Below are positions 8,239-16,852 of a stretch of DNA of 64,000 nucleotides, one piece after another. Origin of the DNA: Streptomyces sp. 6-11-2. Its GTDB lineage: Bacteria > Actinomycetota > Actinomycetes > Streptomycetales > Streptomycetaceae. Under the pieces are notes generated by a model that was given only the letters and a program-made list of their open reading frames with translations, made no database searches and was not told the origin of the DNA. Position 1 is the first letter of the stretch; each line of letters starts with the position of its first letter. A program made the translations under genes and the position numbers. The stretch spans positions 2,604,001 through 2,668,000 of the forward strand of contig NZ_BJOR01000001.1 in assembly GCF_006540305.1 (NCBI RefSeq). The letters run 5' to 3'.

Positions 8239-9063
8239 GTGAACGCATCTCTTCTTCCGGACGACATCCAGGGCGATCCGTACGCCGCCGCCGACGCCGC
8301 CGCCGCGCGCCTGCGCGAACTCACCGGTGCCGAGTCCCACGACGTCGCCCTCGTGATGGGGTCCGGCTGGGCACCGGCCGTCGACGCCCTGGGGGCCCCC
8401 GACGCCGAGTTCCAGGTCACCGAGCTGCCCGGATTCCCGCCGCCCGCGGTGGAGGGCCACGGCGGCAAGATCCGCTCGTACGCCATCGGGGACAGGCGCG
8501 CGCTGGTGTTCCTGGGCCGCACCCACTACTACGAGGGCCGGGGCGTGGCCGCCGTGGCCCACGGTGTGCGCACCGCCGTCTCGGCCGGCTGCAAGACGAT
8601 CGTGCTCACCAACGGCTGCGGCGGTCTGCGCGAGGGCATGCGCCCCGGCCAGCCGGTGCTGATCAGCGACCACCTCAACCTGACGGCGACCTCGCCGATC
8701 GTCGGCGCCAACTTCGTCGACCTCACCGACCTGTACTCGCCGCGCCTGCGCGCCCTGTGCAAGGAGGTCGACCCCACCCTCGAGGAGGGCGTCTACGCCC
8801 AGTTCCCCGGCCCGCACTACGAGACGCCGGCGGAGATCCGCATGGCCCGCACCATCGGCGCGGACCTGGTCGGCATGTCCACCGTCCTGGAGGCGATCGC
8901 CGCCCGCGAGGCGGGCGCGGAGGTCCTCGGCATCTCCCTGGTGACCAACCTCGCCGCGGGCATGACCGGCGAGCCCCTCAACCACGAGGAGGTCCTCCAG
9001 GCGGGCCGCGACAGCGCCACCCGCATGGGATCCCTGCTCACCCAGGTGCTGGGCCGCCTGTAG
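8239..9063 (+). CDS. Purine nucleoside phosphorylase
   Basis: The 274-residue enzyme starts at GTG 8239 ([20 protein letters not shown]). It has the trimeric PNP signatures: [13 protein letters not shown] (phosphate loop), [27 protein letters not shown] and [16 protein letters not shown], then VTNLAAG with the purine-contacting Asn. It splits purine (deoxy)ribonucleosides with phosphate into base and (deoxy)ribose-1-phosphate in the cytoplasm. A TACGCT -10 box ends 7 bp before the GTG, which suggests a leaderless transcript. A CTACGCGCGTAG operator overlaps the promoter. The mutase downstream could use its sugar-1-phosphate product. The in-frame start at 8188 would place the operator inside the gene and is rejected. 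Confidence 0.93.
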   Translation: MNASLLPDDIQGDPYAAADAAAARLRELTGAESHDVALVMGSGWAPAVDALGAPDAEFQVTELPGFPPPAVEGHGGKIRSYAIGDRRALVFLGRTHYYEGRGVAAVAHGVRTAVSAGCKTIVLTNGCGGLREGMRPGQPVLISDHLNLTATSPIVGANFVDLTDLYSPRLRALCKEVDPTLEEGVYAQFPGPHYETPAEIRMARTIGADLVGMSTVLEAIAAREAGAEVLGISLVTNLAAGMTGEPLNHEEVLQAGRDSATRMGSLLTQVLGRL

Positions 9064-9092
9064 ACCCCGGCACACCGCGGCACGCCGAACGC

Positions 9093-9123
9093 CCGGCGGC
9101 ACCCGTGAAGGGGGAGCCGCCGG
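9093..9123 (+). terminator. Hairpin after purine nucleoside phosphorylase
   Basis: CCGGCGGC-A-CCC pairs with GGG-GGA-GCCGCCGG around a short GTGAA-containing loop, 29 bp after the PNP stop. The rest of the 284-bp gap to the mutase holds no other recognisable element. Confidence 0.6.
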
Positions 9124-9347
9124 ACCGCGGAAGGGGCCGTGGGGTGCGCCGGCGGCCCCTGCCGCGCACTTCGGCTCCGCCCGGCGCTCTCCGCCCGGCA
9201 CGGACCCGGAACTCCGGGCAGTACGCTCGCGCGCGGCGGCCGGAGGCGCCCCACGGCCCCGCCCCCAACGCATCCCAGGTGCCCCGGCACCCACCCGCCG
9301 GAGGCAGACGGCCCAGGCCGACAAACTCACGAGAGGCTGACCCCAAC

Positions 9348-11003
9348 GTGCACGACGACCTCATCGCACGGGCCAAGGCGTGGCTGGCCGAGGACCCCGA
9401 CGCCGACACCCGGGACGAACTCGCCCGGCTCCTCGAAGCCCCGACCGCCGAGAACACCGAGGAGCTGACGGCCCGCTTCGCCGGCACGCTCCAGTTCGGC
9501 ACCGCCGGCCTGCGCGGCGAACTCGGCGCCGGGCCCATGCGCATGAACCGCTCCGTCGTCATCCGCGCCGCCGCAGGCCTCGCCGCGTACCTGAAGAAGA
9601 ACGGGGCCGCCCACGGGGACGAGAACGCCGGCCTCGTCGTCATCGGCTACGACGCCCGGCACAAGTCCGCCGACTTCGCCCGCGACACCGCCGCCGTCAT
9701 GACGGGCGCCGGACTGCGCGCCGCCGTGCTCCCCCGCCCCCTCCCCACCCCGGTCCTCGCCTTCGCCATCAGGCACCTCGGCGCGGTCGCCGGTGTGGAG
9801 GTCACCGCCAGCCACAACCCGCCCCGCGACAACGGCTACAAGGTCTACCTGGGCGACGGCTCCCAGATCGTGCCCCCGGCGGACGCCGGAATCGCCGCCG
9901 AGATCGACGCGATCACCACGCTCACCGCGGTGCCCCGCCCGGACTCCGGCTGGGACATCCTCGACGACTCCGTCCTGGAGGCCTACCTGGCCCGTACGGA
10001 CGCGGTCCTCGCCCCCGGCTCGCCGCGCACGGCCCGCACCATCTACACGGCGATGCACGGCGTCGGCAAGGACACCCTCCTCGCCGCGTTCGCCCGGGCC
10101 GGCTTCCCGGCCCCGGACCTGGTCGCCGAGCAGGCCGAGCCGGACCCGGACTTCCCGACCGTCGCCTTCCCCAACCCGGAGGAGCCCGGCGCGATGGACC
10201 TGGCGTTCGCCCGGGCCCGCGCGACCGGCCCCGATCTGATCATCGCCAACGACCCCGACGCCGACCGCTGCGCGGTGGCCGTCGGGCACGGCACCGACTG
10301 GCGCATGCTGCGCGGCGACGAGGTGGGCGCCCTGCTCGCCGCCCACCTGGTCTCCCGTGGCGTGACCGGCACCTTCGCGGAGTCGATCGTCTCCTCCTCC
10401 CTCCTCGGACGCATCGCCGGGAAGGCGGGCCTGCCCCACGAGGAGACGCTCACCGGCTTCAAGTGGATCGCCCGCGTGGAGGGTCTGCGCTACGGCTACG
10501 AGGAGGCCCTCGGCTACTGCGTCGACCCCGACGGCGTGCGCGACAAGGACGGCATCACCGCCGCCCTCCTGATCACCGAACTGGCGTCCCGGCTCAAGGA
10601 GGAGGGCCGCACCCTGCTGGACCTCCTGGACGACCTCGCCGTCGAGCACGGCCTGCACGCCACCGACCAGCTCTCGGTCCGCGTCAAGGATCTCTCGCTG
10701 ATCGCCGACGCGATGCGGCGCCTGCGCGAGCAGCCCCCGACCGCGCTCGCGGGCCTGCCGGTCACCCGTTCCGAGGACCTCACCCGGGGCACGGACCGGC
10801 TGCCGCCCACGGACGGCCTGCGCTACACCCTCGACGGCGCCCGCGTCATCGTCCGCCCCAGCGGCACGGAGCCCAAGCTGAAGTGCTACCTGGAGGTCGT
10901 GATCCCGGTCGGCACCCACGCCGACCTCCCGGCGGCCCGTGGCAGGGCCGACGCCCTGCTGGCGTCGATCAAGCGGGACCTGTCGGCGGCGGCGGGCATC
11001 TGA
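9348..11003 (+). CDS. Phosphohexomutase/phosphopentomutase of the alpha-D-phosphohexomutase superfamily (PGM2-like)
   Basis: The 551-residue protein starts at GTG 9348 after GAGAGG. It has the four superfamily landmarks: phosphoserine loop TASHNPPRDNGYKVY, metal loop NDPDADR, sugar loop EEALGY and phosphate loop RPSGTEPKLK. The length and the inner motif GTAGLRGELGAGPMRMN are typical of the long PGM2/PMM type. Annotation pipelines usually call it phosphomannomutase. Human PGM2 in the same subfamily is mainly a phosphopentomutase, and here the gene lies between PNP and deoC, so converting (deoxy)ribose-1-phosphate to the 5-phosphate is the more likely job; this is inference from context. Confidence 0.88.
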   Translation: MHDDLIARAKAWLAEDPDADTRDELARLLEAPTAENTEELTARFAGTLQFGTAGLRGELGAGPMRMNRSVVIRAAAGLAAYLKKNGAAHGDENAGLVVIGYDARHKSADFARDTAAVMTGAGLRAAVLPRPLPTPVLAFAIRHLGAVAGVEVTASHNPPRDNGYKVYLGDGSQIVPPADAGIAAEIDAITTLTAVPRPDSGWDILDDSVLEAYLARTDAVLAPGSPRTARTIYTAMHGVGKDTLLAAFARAGFPAPDLVAEQAEPDPDFPTVAFPNPEEPGAMDLAFARARATGPDLIIANDPDADRCAVAVGHGTDWRMLRGDEVGALLAAHLVSRGVTGTFAESIVSSSLLGRIAGKAGLPHEETLTGFKWIARVEGLRYGYEEALGYCVDPDGVRDKDGITAALLITELASRLKEEGRTLLDLLDDLAVEHGLHATDQLSVRVKDLSLIADAMRRLREQPPTALAGLPVTRSEDLTRGTDRLPPTDGLRYTLDGARVIVRPSGTEPKLKCYLEVVIPVGTHADLPAARGRADALLASIKRDLSAAAGI

Positions 11004-11021
11004 CCCGTACGAAGACCGAAC

Positions 11022-11068
11022 CGGAACGGAACGGGTGCCCTCACTCGGAGGGCACCCGTTCCGTTCCG
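11022..11068. terminator. Perfect 21-bp hairpin between mutase and PH-domain gene
   Basis: CGGAACGGAACGGGTGCCCTC at 11022-11042 is followed by ACTCG and its exact reverse complement at 11048-11068. It lies between two convergent genes and should stop transcription from both sides. Confidence 0.9.
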
Positions 11069-11101
11069 AAGGTCACGCGATGTGACGCCGCCGCGCCCGC
11101 G

Positions 11102-11770
11102 TCACCCCACCGCGATCAGAACCGCCAGCACCACCGCACCGGCCAGCGCCGGACCCACGATCTCGTACGCCCAGCGGACCGTCACCTCACCCTGGGCGGA
11201 CTCGGCGTGCTCGCGGGCCTCCTGGACCTCGCGCAGGTCGTTCATGAACTGGTCGGTGTCCGTCCGGATGGGATCGCGGTCCGCAGCGGTGTCACCGGCG
11301 CCGCCGGCACTGGTGCCACCCGTCGCGCGTGCGGTCGCGACGGTGGCCCGCGCCTGCCGGCGGGCGGCCCGCTTGCGCGCCCGCAGCGACACGGGCAGCG
11401 CCCACAGCTGGTACTTGGTGCCCGCCTTGTCGAACACCTCGTTGGAGTAGCCGGAGCGCAGGCCGGAGACCTGCCCCCAGGGCAGCACGATCACGCGGAA
11501 GGGGTTGCGGACGCGCAGCCGGTCGGCGTTGGCGTACACGGCGGGCCGCACGGTGAAGGCGACCACGAGCGGCACCGCGAGGATCATCCCGGCGAGCGCC
11601 AGCCACGGGGTGCGGCCCTGGCCGGTGACCAGCGCGTCGACGCCCAGCCACAGGATGATGGCGAGCAGCAGGACACCGCCCGCGATGCCCGCGGACGACC
11701 GGTGGACCCGGTCCTGGAACTCGGAGGCGGAGGGCTGCGGCGCGGGGGGTTCGTGCTCGGGCGTCGTCAT
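11102..11770 (-). CDS. Membrane protein with bacterial PH domain
   Basis: A 222-residue protein with two hydrophobic helices near the N-terminus (GIAGGVLLLAIILWLGVDAL and WLALAGMILAVPLVVAFTV), then a short beta-rich segment, VYANADRLRVRNPFRVIVLP, characteristic of the bacterial PH domain family found in actinobacterial membrane proteins. A basic Arg/Ala-rich stretch and a last C-terminal hydrophobic helix (EIVGPALAGAVVLAVLIAV) follow. Function is unknown. It faces the mutase gene across a strong shared terminator and is divergent from deoC. Confidence 0.75.
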   Translation of the reverse strand: MTTPEHEPPAPQPSASEFQDRVHRSSAGIAGGVLLLAIILWLGVDALVTGQGRTPWLALAGMILAVPLVVAFTVRPAVYANADRLRVRNPFRVIVLPWGQVSGLRSGYSNEVFDKAGTKYQLWALPVSLRARKRAARRQARATVATARATGGTSAGGAGDTAADRDPIRTDTDQFMNDLREVQEAREHAESAQGEVTVRWAYEIVGPALAGAVVLAVLIAVG

Positions 11771-11899
11771 GGCCCCGATTGTGCCCGACGTCCGTGGGTG
11801 CCCTCATCCGCGGTGCGGGAGCGCGGATGAGGGCACGGAGACCAGCACCCGGCGGAATATGGCCGGAGGCACAATCTGGACTCAAGGGGTGTACAGCCG

Positions 11900-11911
11900 C
11901 TACGCGCGTAG
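11900..11911. promoter_or_regulatory. Nucleoside-gene operator CTACGCGCGTAG upstream of deoC
   Basis: A perfect CTACGCGCGTAG ends one base before a TATGCT -10 box (11913-11918). It therefore lies between -35 and -10 of the likely deoC promoter, where a bound protein would block RNA polymerase. Confidence 0.78.
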
Positions 11912-11924
11912 ATATGCTCGCCTG

Positions 11925-12881
11925 GTGACCATGCCCACCACTGCACCCCCTCTCGCTGACGTCACCGCGTCCGACAGCACGCTGCGCCGCTTCCTGCACG
12001 GGCTGCCCGGCGTCGACGCGGTCGGCCTGGAGGCGCGCGCCGCCTCGCTCGGCACCCGTTCCATCAAGACCACCGCGAAGGCGTACGCGATCGACCTCGC
12101 CATCTCGATGGTCGACCTGACGACGCTGGAAGGCGCGGACACCCCGGGCAAGGTCCGGGCGCTCGGCGCCAAGGCGGTCCACCCCGACCCGACGGACCGT
12201 ACGGCCCCCGCCACGGCCGCGGTCTGCGTGTACCCCGACATGGTGGCCACCGCGAAGGAGGCCGTGGCCGGCTCGGCCGTGAAGGTCGCCTCGGTCGCCA
12301 CCGCCTTCCCGGCCGGCCGGGCGCCGCTGGACATCAAGCTGGCGGACGTGCGCGCGGCGGTCGCCGCGGGCGCCGACGAGATCGACATGGTCATCGACCG
12401 CGGGGCGTTCCTCGCCGGCAAGTACCTCAAGGTGTACGACGAGATCGCCGCCGTGAAGGAGGCCTGCGGTTCGAGCGCCCGCCTGAAGGTCATCTTCGAG
12501 ACCGGCGAGCTGTCGACGTACGACAACATCCGCCGCGCGAGCTGGCTCGGCATGCTGGCGGGCGCCGACTTCATCAAGACCTCCACCGGCAAGGTCGCCG
12601 TCAACGCCACCCCGGCCAACACGCTGCTCATGCTGGAGGCCGTCCGTGACTTCCGGGCGCAGACCGGCGTGCAGGTGGGCGTGAAGCCGGCCGGCGGCAT
12701 CCGCACCTCCAAGGACGCGATCAAGTTCCTGGTCCTGGTCAACGAGACCGCCGGCGGGGACTGGCTGGACAACCACTGGTTCCGCTTCGGCGCCTCCTCG
12801 CTCCTGAACGACCTGCTGATGCAGCGCCAGAAGCTGGCCACCGGCCGCTACTCCGGCCCCGACTACGTGACGGTGGACTGA
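11925..12881 (+). CDS. deoC: Deoxyribose-phosphate aldolase
   Basis: The enzyme is about 318 residues, with starts possible at GTG 11925 or ATG 11931. The TATGCT -10 box predicts transcription from about 11925, favouring a leaderless message at the GTG. Both key lysine motifs of class I DERA are present: ADFIKTSTGK with the Schiff-base lysine, and KPAGGIRT. It cleaves 2-deoxyribose-5-phosphate to glyceraldehyde-3-phosphate and acetaldehyde. A perfect nucleoside operator sits at 11900. Two aldehyde dehydrogenase genes follow with a 5-bp gap, well placed to oxidise the acetaldehyde formed. Confidence 0.95.
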   Translation: MTMPTTAPPLADVTASDSTLRRFLHGLPGVDAVGLEARAASLGTRSIKTTAKAYAIDLAISMVDLTTLEGADTPGKVRALGAKAVHPDPTDRTAPATAAVCVYPDMVATAKEAVAGSAVKVASVATAFPAGRAPLDIKLADVRAAVAAGADEIDMVIDRGAFLAGKYLKVYDEIAAVKEACGSSARLKVIFETGELSTYDNIRRASWLGMLAGADFIKTSTGKVAVNATPANTLLMLEAVRDFRAQTGVQVGVKPAGGIRTSKDAIKFLVLVNETAGGDWLDNHWFRFGASSLLNDLLMQRQKLATGRYSGPDYVTVD

Positions 12882-12886
12882 GCCCC

Positions 12887-14338
12887 ATGAACACGGAAAA
12901 CCCGCTTTCCCCCTTCGCCTACGCACCGGCTCCCGAGTCCCGGTCGGTCGTCGACATCGCGCCGTCCTACGGCCTGTTCGTCGACGGCGAGTTCACCGAG
13001 GCCGCCGACGGCAAGGTCTTCAAGACGGTCTCCCCCAGCACGGAGGAGGTGCTGTCCGAGGTCGCCCAGGCCGGCGAGGCGGACGTGGACCGCGCGGTCA
13101 AGGCGGCCCGCAAGGCCTTCGTGAAGTGGTCGGCGCTGCCCGGCTCCGAGCGCGCCAAGTACCTGTTCCGCATCGCCCGCATCGTCCAGGAGCGCAGCCG
13201 TGAGCTGGCGGTCCTGGAGACGCTGGACAACGGCAAGCCGATCCGGGAGACCAGGGACGCGGACCTGCCCCTGGTGGCCGCGCACTTCTTCTACTACGCC
13301 GGCTGGGCGGACAAGCTCGGCCACGCGGGCTTCGGACCGTCCCCGAAGCCGCTGGGTGTGGCCGGCCAGGTCATCCCGTGGAACTTCCCGCTGCTGATGC
13401 TGGCGTGGAAGATCGCCCCGGCGCTGGCGACCGGCAACACGGTCGTGCTCAAGCCCGCCGAGACCACCCCGCTCTCCGCGCTGTTCTTCGCGGACATCTG
13501 CCGCCAGGCGGGCCTGCCGAAGGGTGTCGTCAACATCCTTCCCGGCTACGGCGACGCGGGCGCCGCGCTGGTGGCGCACCCGGACGTGAACAAGGTCGCC
13601 TTCACCGGCTCCACGGCCGTCGGCAAGGCGATCGCGCGCACGGTCGCGGGCACGGACAAGAAGCTCACCCTCGAACTGGGCGGCAAGGGCGCCAACATCG
13701 TCTTCGACGACGCGCCGATCGACCAGGCCGTCGAGGGCATCGTGAACGGCATCTTCTTCAACCAGGGACAGGTCTGCTGCGCGGGCTCGCGCCTGCTGGT
13801 GCAGGAGTCGATCCACGACGAGCTGCTGGACTCCCTCAAGCGCAGGCTCTCCACCCTGCGTCTGGGCGATCCGCTCGACAAGAACACCGACATCGGCGCG
13901 ATCAACTCCGCCGAGCAGCTGGCCCGGATCACCACGCTCGCCGACCAGGGCGAGGCGGAGGGCGCCGAGCGCTGGTCGCCCGCCTGCGAACTGCCCGAGA
14001 GCGGCTACTGGTTCGCCCCGACGCTGTTCACCGGTGTCACCCAGGCGCACACCATCGCCCGTGACGAGATCTTCGGCCCGGTGCTCTCCGTCCTCACCTT
14101 CCGCACCCCGGACGAGGCCGTCGCCAAGGCCAACAACACCCCGTACGGGCTCTCGGCGGGCATCTGGACGGAGAAGGGTTCCCGGATCCTGGCGGTGGCG
14201 AGCAGGCTGCGCGCCGGTGTCGTCTGGTCCAACACGTTCAACAAGTTCGATCCGACCTCGCCGTTCGGCGGCTACAAGGAGTCGGGCTTCGGCCGCGAGG
14301 GCGGCCGGCACGGCCTGGAGGCGTACCTCGATGTCTGA
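12887..14338 (+). CDS. Aldehyde dehydrogenase, full length
   Basis: The 483-residue protein begins MNTENPLSPFAYAPAPE. It has the NAD-fold motif FTGSTAVGKAI, the general-base region LELGGKGANIVF, and the catalytic cysteine in GQVCCAGSRLLV near residue 300; the C-terminal FGGYKESGFGREGG is intact. It should oxidise an aldehyde to an acid using NAD(P)+. The start codon is 5 bp after the deoC stop and so lies in the same operon, which makes acetaldehyde from deoxyribose breakdown the likely substrate (inference). Its last 8 bases overlap the next gene. Confidence 0.92.
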   Translation: MNTENPLSPFAYAPAPESRSVVDIAPSYGLFVDGEFTEAADGKVFKTVSPSTEEVLSEVAQAGEADVDRAVKAARKAFVKWSALPGSERAKYLFRIARIVQERSRELAVLETLDNGKPIRETRDADLPLVAAHFFYYAGWADKLGHAGFGPSPKPLGVAGQVIPWNFPLLMLAWKIAPALATGNTVVLKPAETTPLSALFFADICRQAGLPKGVVNILPGYGDAGAALVAHPDVNKVAFTGSTAVGKAIARTVAGTDKKLTLELGGKGANIVFDDAPIDQAVEGIVNGIFFNQGQVCCAGSRLLVQESIHDELLDSLKRRLSTLRLGDPLDKNTDIGAINSAEQLARITTLADQGEAEGAERWSPACELPESGYWFAPTLFTGVTQAHTIARDEIFGPVLSVLTFRTPDEAVAKANNTPYGLSAGIWTEKGSRILAVASRLRAGVVWSNTFNKFDPTSPFGGYKESGFGREGGRHGLEAYLDV

Positions 14339-15248
14339 GAAGTCCGAGAAGTCTGGGGCGACGACCGAACCGCGGCTTTCGGTCCTCAAGACCTACAAGC
14401 TGTACGTGGGCGGCAAGTTCCCGCGTTCCGAGAGCGGCCGGGTGTACGAGGTGAGCGACTCCAAGGGCAACTGGCTGGCGAACGCACCGCGGTCGTCCCG
14501 CAAGGACGCCCGTGACGCGGTCGTCGCCGCGCGCAAGGCGTTCGGCGCGTGGTCCGGCGCGACCGCGTACAACCGGGGCCAGATCCTCTACCGCGTCGCG
14601 GAGATGCTGGAGGGCCGCCGCGAGCAGTTCGTCCGCGAGGTCGCCGAGGCCGAGGGCCTGTCCAAGGTCAAGGCGGCCGCGCAGGTCGACGCGGCGATCG
14701 ACCGCTGGGTCTGGTACGCGGGCTGGACCGACAAGATCGCCCAGGTGGTGGGCGGCGGCAACCCGGTCGCGGGCCCGTACTTCAACCTCTCCTCCCCCGA
14801 GCCGACGGGCGTGGTGACCGTCCTGGCCCCGCAGGAGTCGTCGTTCCTGGGCCTGGTCTCGGTGATCGCCCCGGTGATCGCGACAGGCAACACGGCGGTG
14901 GTGGTCGCGAGCGAGAAGCACCCGCTCCCCGCGCTCTCCCTCGGCGAGGTGCTGGCCACCTCCGACCTGCCGGGCGGTGTCGTGAACGTCCTGTCCGGCG
15001 GTACGGCGGAGATCGCCACGCCGCTCGCCGCACACCAGGACGTCAACGCGATCGACCTCGCGGGCGCCGGCGCCGAGCTGGCGAAGGAGCTGGAGGTCGC
15101 GGCCGCGGACAACCTCAAGCGCGTCCTTCGTCCACAGCCTGTGGATTACTTCGCGACGCCGGGCATCGACCGCATGACGGCCTTCCTGGAGACCAAGACG
15201 GTCTGGCACCCGACGGGCTCGCTGGGCGCCTCCGGCTCGTCGTACTGA
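14331..15248 (+). CDS. Half-length aldehyde dehydrogenase-like protein
   Basis: The 305-residue protein starts at ATG 14331 inside the end of the previous gene, so translation is coupled. It aligns with the N-terminal coenzyme-binding part of aldehyde dehydrogenases (YKLYVGGKFPRSESG, VVTVLAPQESSFLGLVS). It ends before the catalytic Cys-Glu domain, with a tail TKTVWHPTGSLGASGSSY resembling the family C-terminus. The reading frame is clean and uninterrupted, so it looks maintained rather than decayed. It probably cannot catalyse oxidation alone; it may partner the full-length enzyme or have a structural role (inference). Confidence 0.85.
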   Translation: MSEKSEKSGATTEPRLSVLKTYKLYVGGKFPRSESGRVYEVSDSKGNWLANAPRSSRKDARDAVVAARKAFGAWSGATAYNRGQILYRVAEMLEGRREQFVREVAEAEGLSKVKAAAQVDAAIDRWVWYAGWTDKIAQVVGGGNPVAGPYFNLSSPEPTGVVTVLAPQESSFLGLVSVIAPVIATGNTAVVVASEKHPLPALSLGEVLATSDLPGGVVNVLSGGTAEIATPLAAHQDVNAIDLAGAGAELAKELEVAAADNLKRVLRPQPVDYFATPGIDRMTAFLETKTVWHPTGSLGASGSSY

Positions 15249-15286
15249 GCCGCCCGGGGCGCCGCACCGCGGCGGCCTGCACAGAC

Positions 15287-15328
15287 GAGAGCCGCGTCTC
15301 CCCTCCGTCCGGGGGAGGCGCGGCTCTC
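15287..15328. terminator. Bidirectional hairpin after the aldehyde dehydrogenase pair
   Basis: GAGAGCCGCGTCTCCCC pairs with GGGGAGGCGCGGCTCTC, with a single G-T wobble, across an 8-base loop. It lies between the end of the deoC operon and the convergent secreted-protein gene. Confidence 0.85.
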
Positions 15329-15340
15329 CGCGTGCGCGCG

Positions 15341-15739
15341 TCAGCGCACCGACCCGAGCACCTGCCCGACGACCGGCACGGCACCCACCGACGGGGCCTG
15401 GGCCACCGGTCCCGTGAGCATCTTCGAACCGACCGGGCGGAAGTCGGCGAGCTGGGTGCCCACGCCGTTGTCGAGCGGGTCGACGCCGGTGCCCGCGAGG
15501 GGGTTGGGCTTGAGGGCCGTGACCGTTCCGGTGGTGTGGCCGACGGTGCCGGTCAGTGCCTGCACGCCCGTCTGCGGGTCGGCCCTGCCGAGGGAGCCGA
15601 GCAGGCGGCCCTCGCCCCCGCCCGGGAGGATGTCCGCCGAGGCCGTTGTCGCGCCCACACCCAGGGCGGCCCCGGCGGTCGCCACGGCGACCAGGACGCG
15701 CCGGGCGGTGGAGCGGGGGGAGGACGCGTGTCGAGCCAT
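15341..15739 (-). CDS. Small secreted protein of unknown function
   Basis: A 132-residue protein from ATG 15739, starting MARHASSPRSTARRVLVAVA. A twin-basic start, an Ala/Gly/Val hydrophobic core and ATTASA before DILPG form a normal signal peptide cut near residue 35. The mature part is low in charge, with repeats of valine, glycine and proline (LTGTVGHTTGTVTAL). It resembles the small secreted proteins at 22369 in style only. No enzyme motif is visible. Longer in-frame starts up to 15889 lack a signal peptide at the N-terminus and are rejected. Confidence 0.72.
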   Translation of the reverse strand: MARHASSPRSTARRVLVAVATAGAALGVGATTASADILPGGGEGRLLGSLGRADPQTGVQALTGTVGHTTGTVTALKPNPLAGTGVDPLDNGVGTQLADFRPVGSKMLTGPVAQAPSVGAVPVVGQVLGSVR

Positions 15740-15867
15740 GACTGGTGCCGCCTTACGGATGCGGTGGGTAACGGGAACAGCGCACAGGGTAGTTGAGACG
15801 TAACCCACGTTCCAAAGCCGACCCGCGGGGTCGGCAGGCGGGCCACCATGCGTCAAACTGGTGTTCC

Positions 15868-16503
15868 GTGAGCCTTCATCCCCCGTCACCCGCCCGTGTC
15901 GTGCTGCTGTGCGGCCCCTCGGGCTCGGGCAAGTCCCTGGTAGCCGCCCGCTCCGGACTGCCCGTGCTGCGCCTCGACGACTTCTACAAGGAGGCCGGTG
16001 ACCCGACCCTGCCGCTCGTGGCGGGGAGTTCGGACATCGACTGGGACCACCCCGGCTCGTGGGACGCGGACGTCGCGGTCGCGGCGATCAGCCGGCTGTG
16101 CGCGACGGGCACCACGGACGTGCCGGTGTACGACATCTCGCTGAGCGCCCGCACTGGTGAGGACACGCTGCACATCGGCCGCACCCCGCTGTTCATCGCG
16201 GAGGGCGTCTTCGCCGCCGAGATCGTGGGGCGCTGCCGGGAACTCGGTGTCCTGGCCGACGCGCTGTGCCTGAACCGCGGACCGGTCAGGACCTTCCGGC
16301 GGCGCTTCCTCCGGGACCTGAAGGAGGGCCGCAAGTCGGTCCCGTTCCTGCTGCGCCGGGGCTGGCGGCTGATGCGCGCCGAGCGGTCGATCGTGGCCCG
16401 TCAGGTCGCGCTGGGCGCCCACGCCTGCGCCCGGGACGAGGCCCTGGGCCGGCTGGCCGCCGCGGCGGCGGGTCGGCAGGCGCAGACACGGACGGCCGCG
16501 TAA
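15868..16503 (+). CDS. Uridine kinase-like P-loop ATPase
   Basis: The 211-residue protein starts at GTG 15868. A Walker A loop, GPSGSGKS, lies at residues 17-24. Then follow LPVLRLDDFYKEAGDPTLP and DIDWDHPGSWD, the pattern of uridine/cytidine kinase-like enzymes, in which the DDFY aspartate is catalytic. It probably phosphorylates a nucleoside or small related substrate. A uridine kinase would fit this nucleoside-rich region, but it carries no CTACGCGCGTAG operator, so co-regulation is not shown. A hairpin terminator follows at 16640. Confidence 0.8.
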   Translation: MSLHPPSPARVVLLCGPSGSGKSLVAARSGLPVLRLDDFYKEAGDPTLPLVAGSSDIDWDHPGSWDADVAVAAISRLCATGTTDVPVYDISLSARTGEDTLHIGRTPLFIAEGVFAAEIVGRCRELGVLADALCLNRGPVRTFRRRFLRDLKEGRKSVPFLLRRGWRLMRAERSIVARQVALGAHACARDEALGRLAAAAAGRQAQTRTAA

Positions 16504-16639
16504 CCGGCGTACGGCACAGGGGAGTACACACCTCGTACGCGCCTACGCGCCTTGTACGCGACCACGCGCGCCCCGTACGCCCCCGTCGTCGTACGTGCCT
16601 CGGAGCGCCTCTCTCGCGTCAAGGCGCCTGCGCACGCGA

Positions 16640-16680
16640 AAGCGGGACTGGACAGACCCCCCGGTCCTCCAGTCCCGCTT
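16640..16680. terminator. Hairpin after the uridine kinase-like gene
   Basis: AAGCGGGACTGGA at 16640-16652 pairs perfectly with TCCAGTCCCGCTT at 16668-16680. It lies in the convergent gap before sigQ and may serve both genes. Confidence 0.82.
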
Positions 16681-16685
16681 CCTTG

Positions 16686-16845
16686 GTGCTCCCCCACACT
16701 CCCCCGTGTTCCCCCGTGTCCCCAGGGGTTCCCCCGATCCCCCGATCCCCCGAGTCCCCGTTGTTCCCCCGGTTCCCCCGTCTTTTTCCCTCCCCCGTTG
16801 TTCCCCCCCGTTCTCCCCTTCCCCCGTTTCCCCCCGCTGCCCTTC
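16686..16845. repeat. C-rich low-complexity tract of CCCCCG(T/A)T-type units
   Basis: About 160 bp with almost no G or A on the plus strand consist of irregular TTCCCCCG/ATCCCCCG repeats. It starts just past the hairpin and ends next to the sigQ stop. On the sigQ message it would be a purine-rich 3' region of CGGGGGAA units. No gene is supported here. Confidence 0.75.
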
Positions 16846-16852
16846 GGTCGGC

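Noticed and set aside
16503..16570. TACGCGCC-like repeats after the uridine kinase-like gene as further nucleoside operators
   Set aside because: The sequence has several TACGCG pieces but no complete CTACGCGCGTAG palindrome within two mismatches, and it is downstream of the gene.
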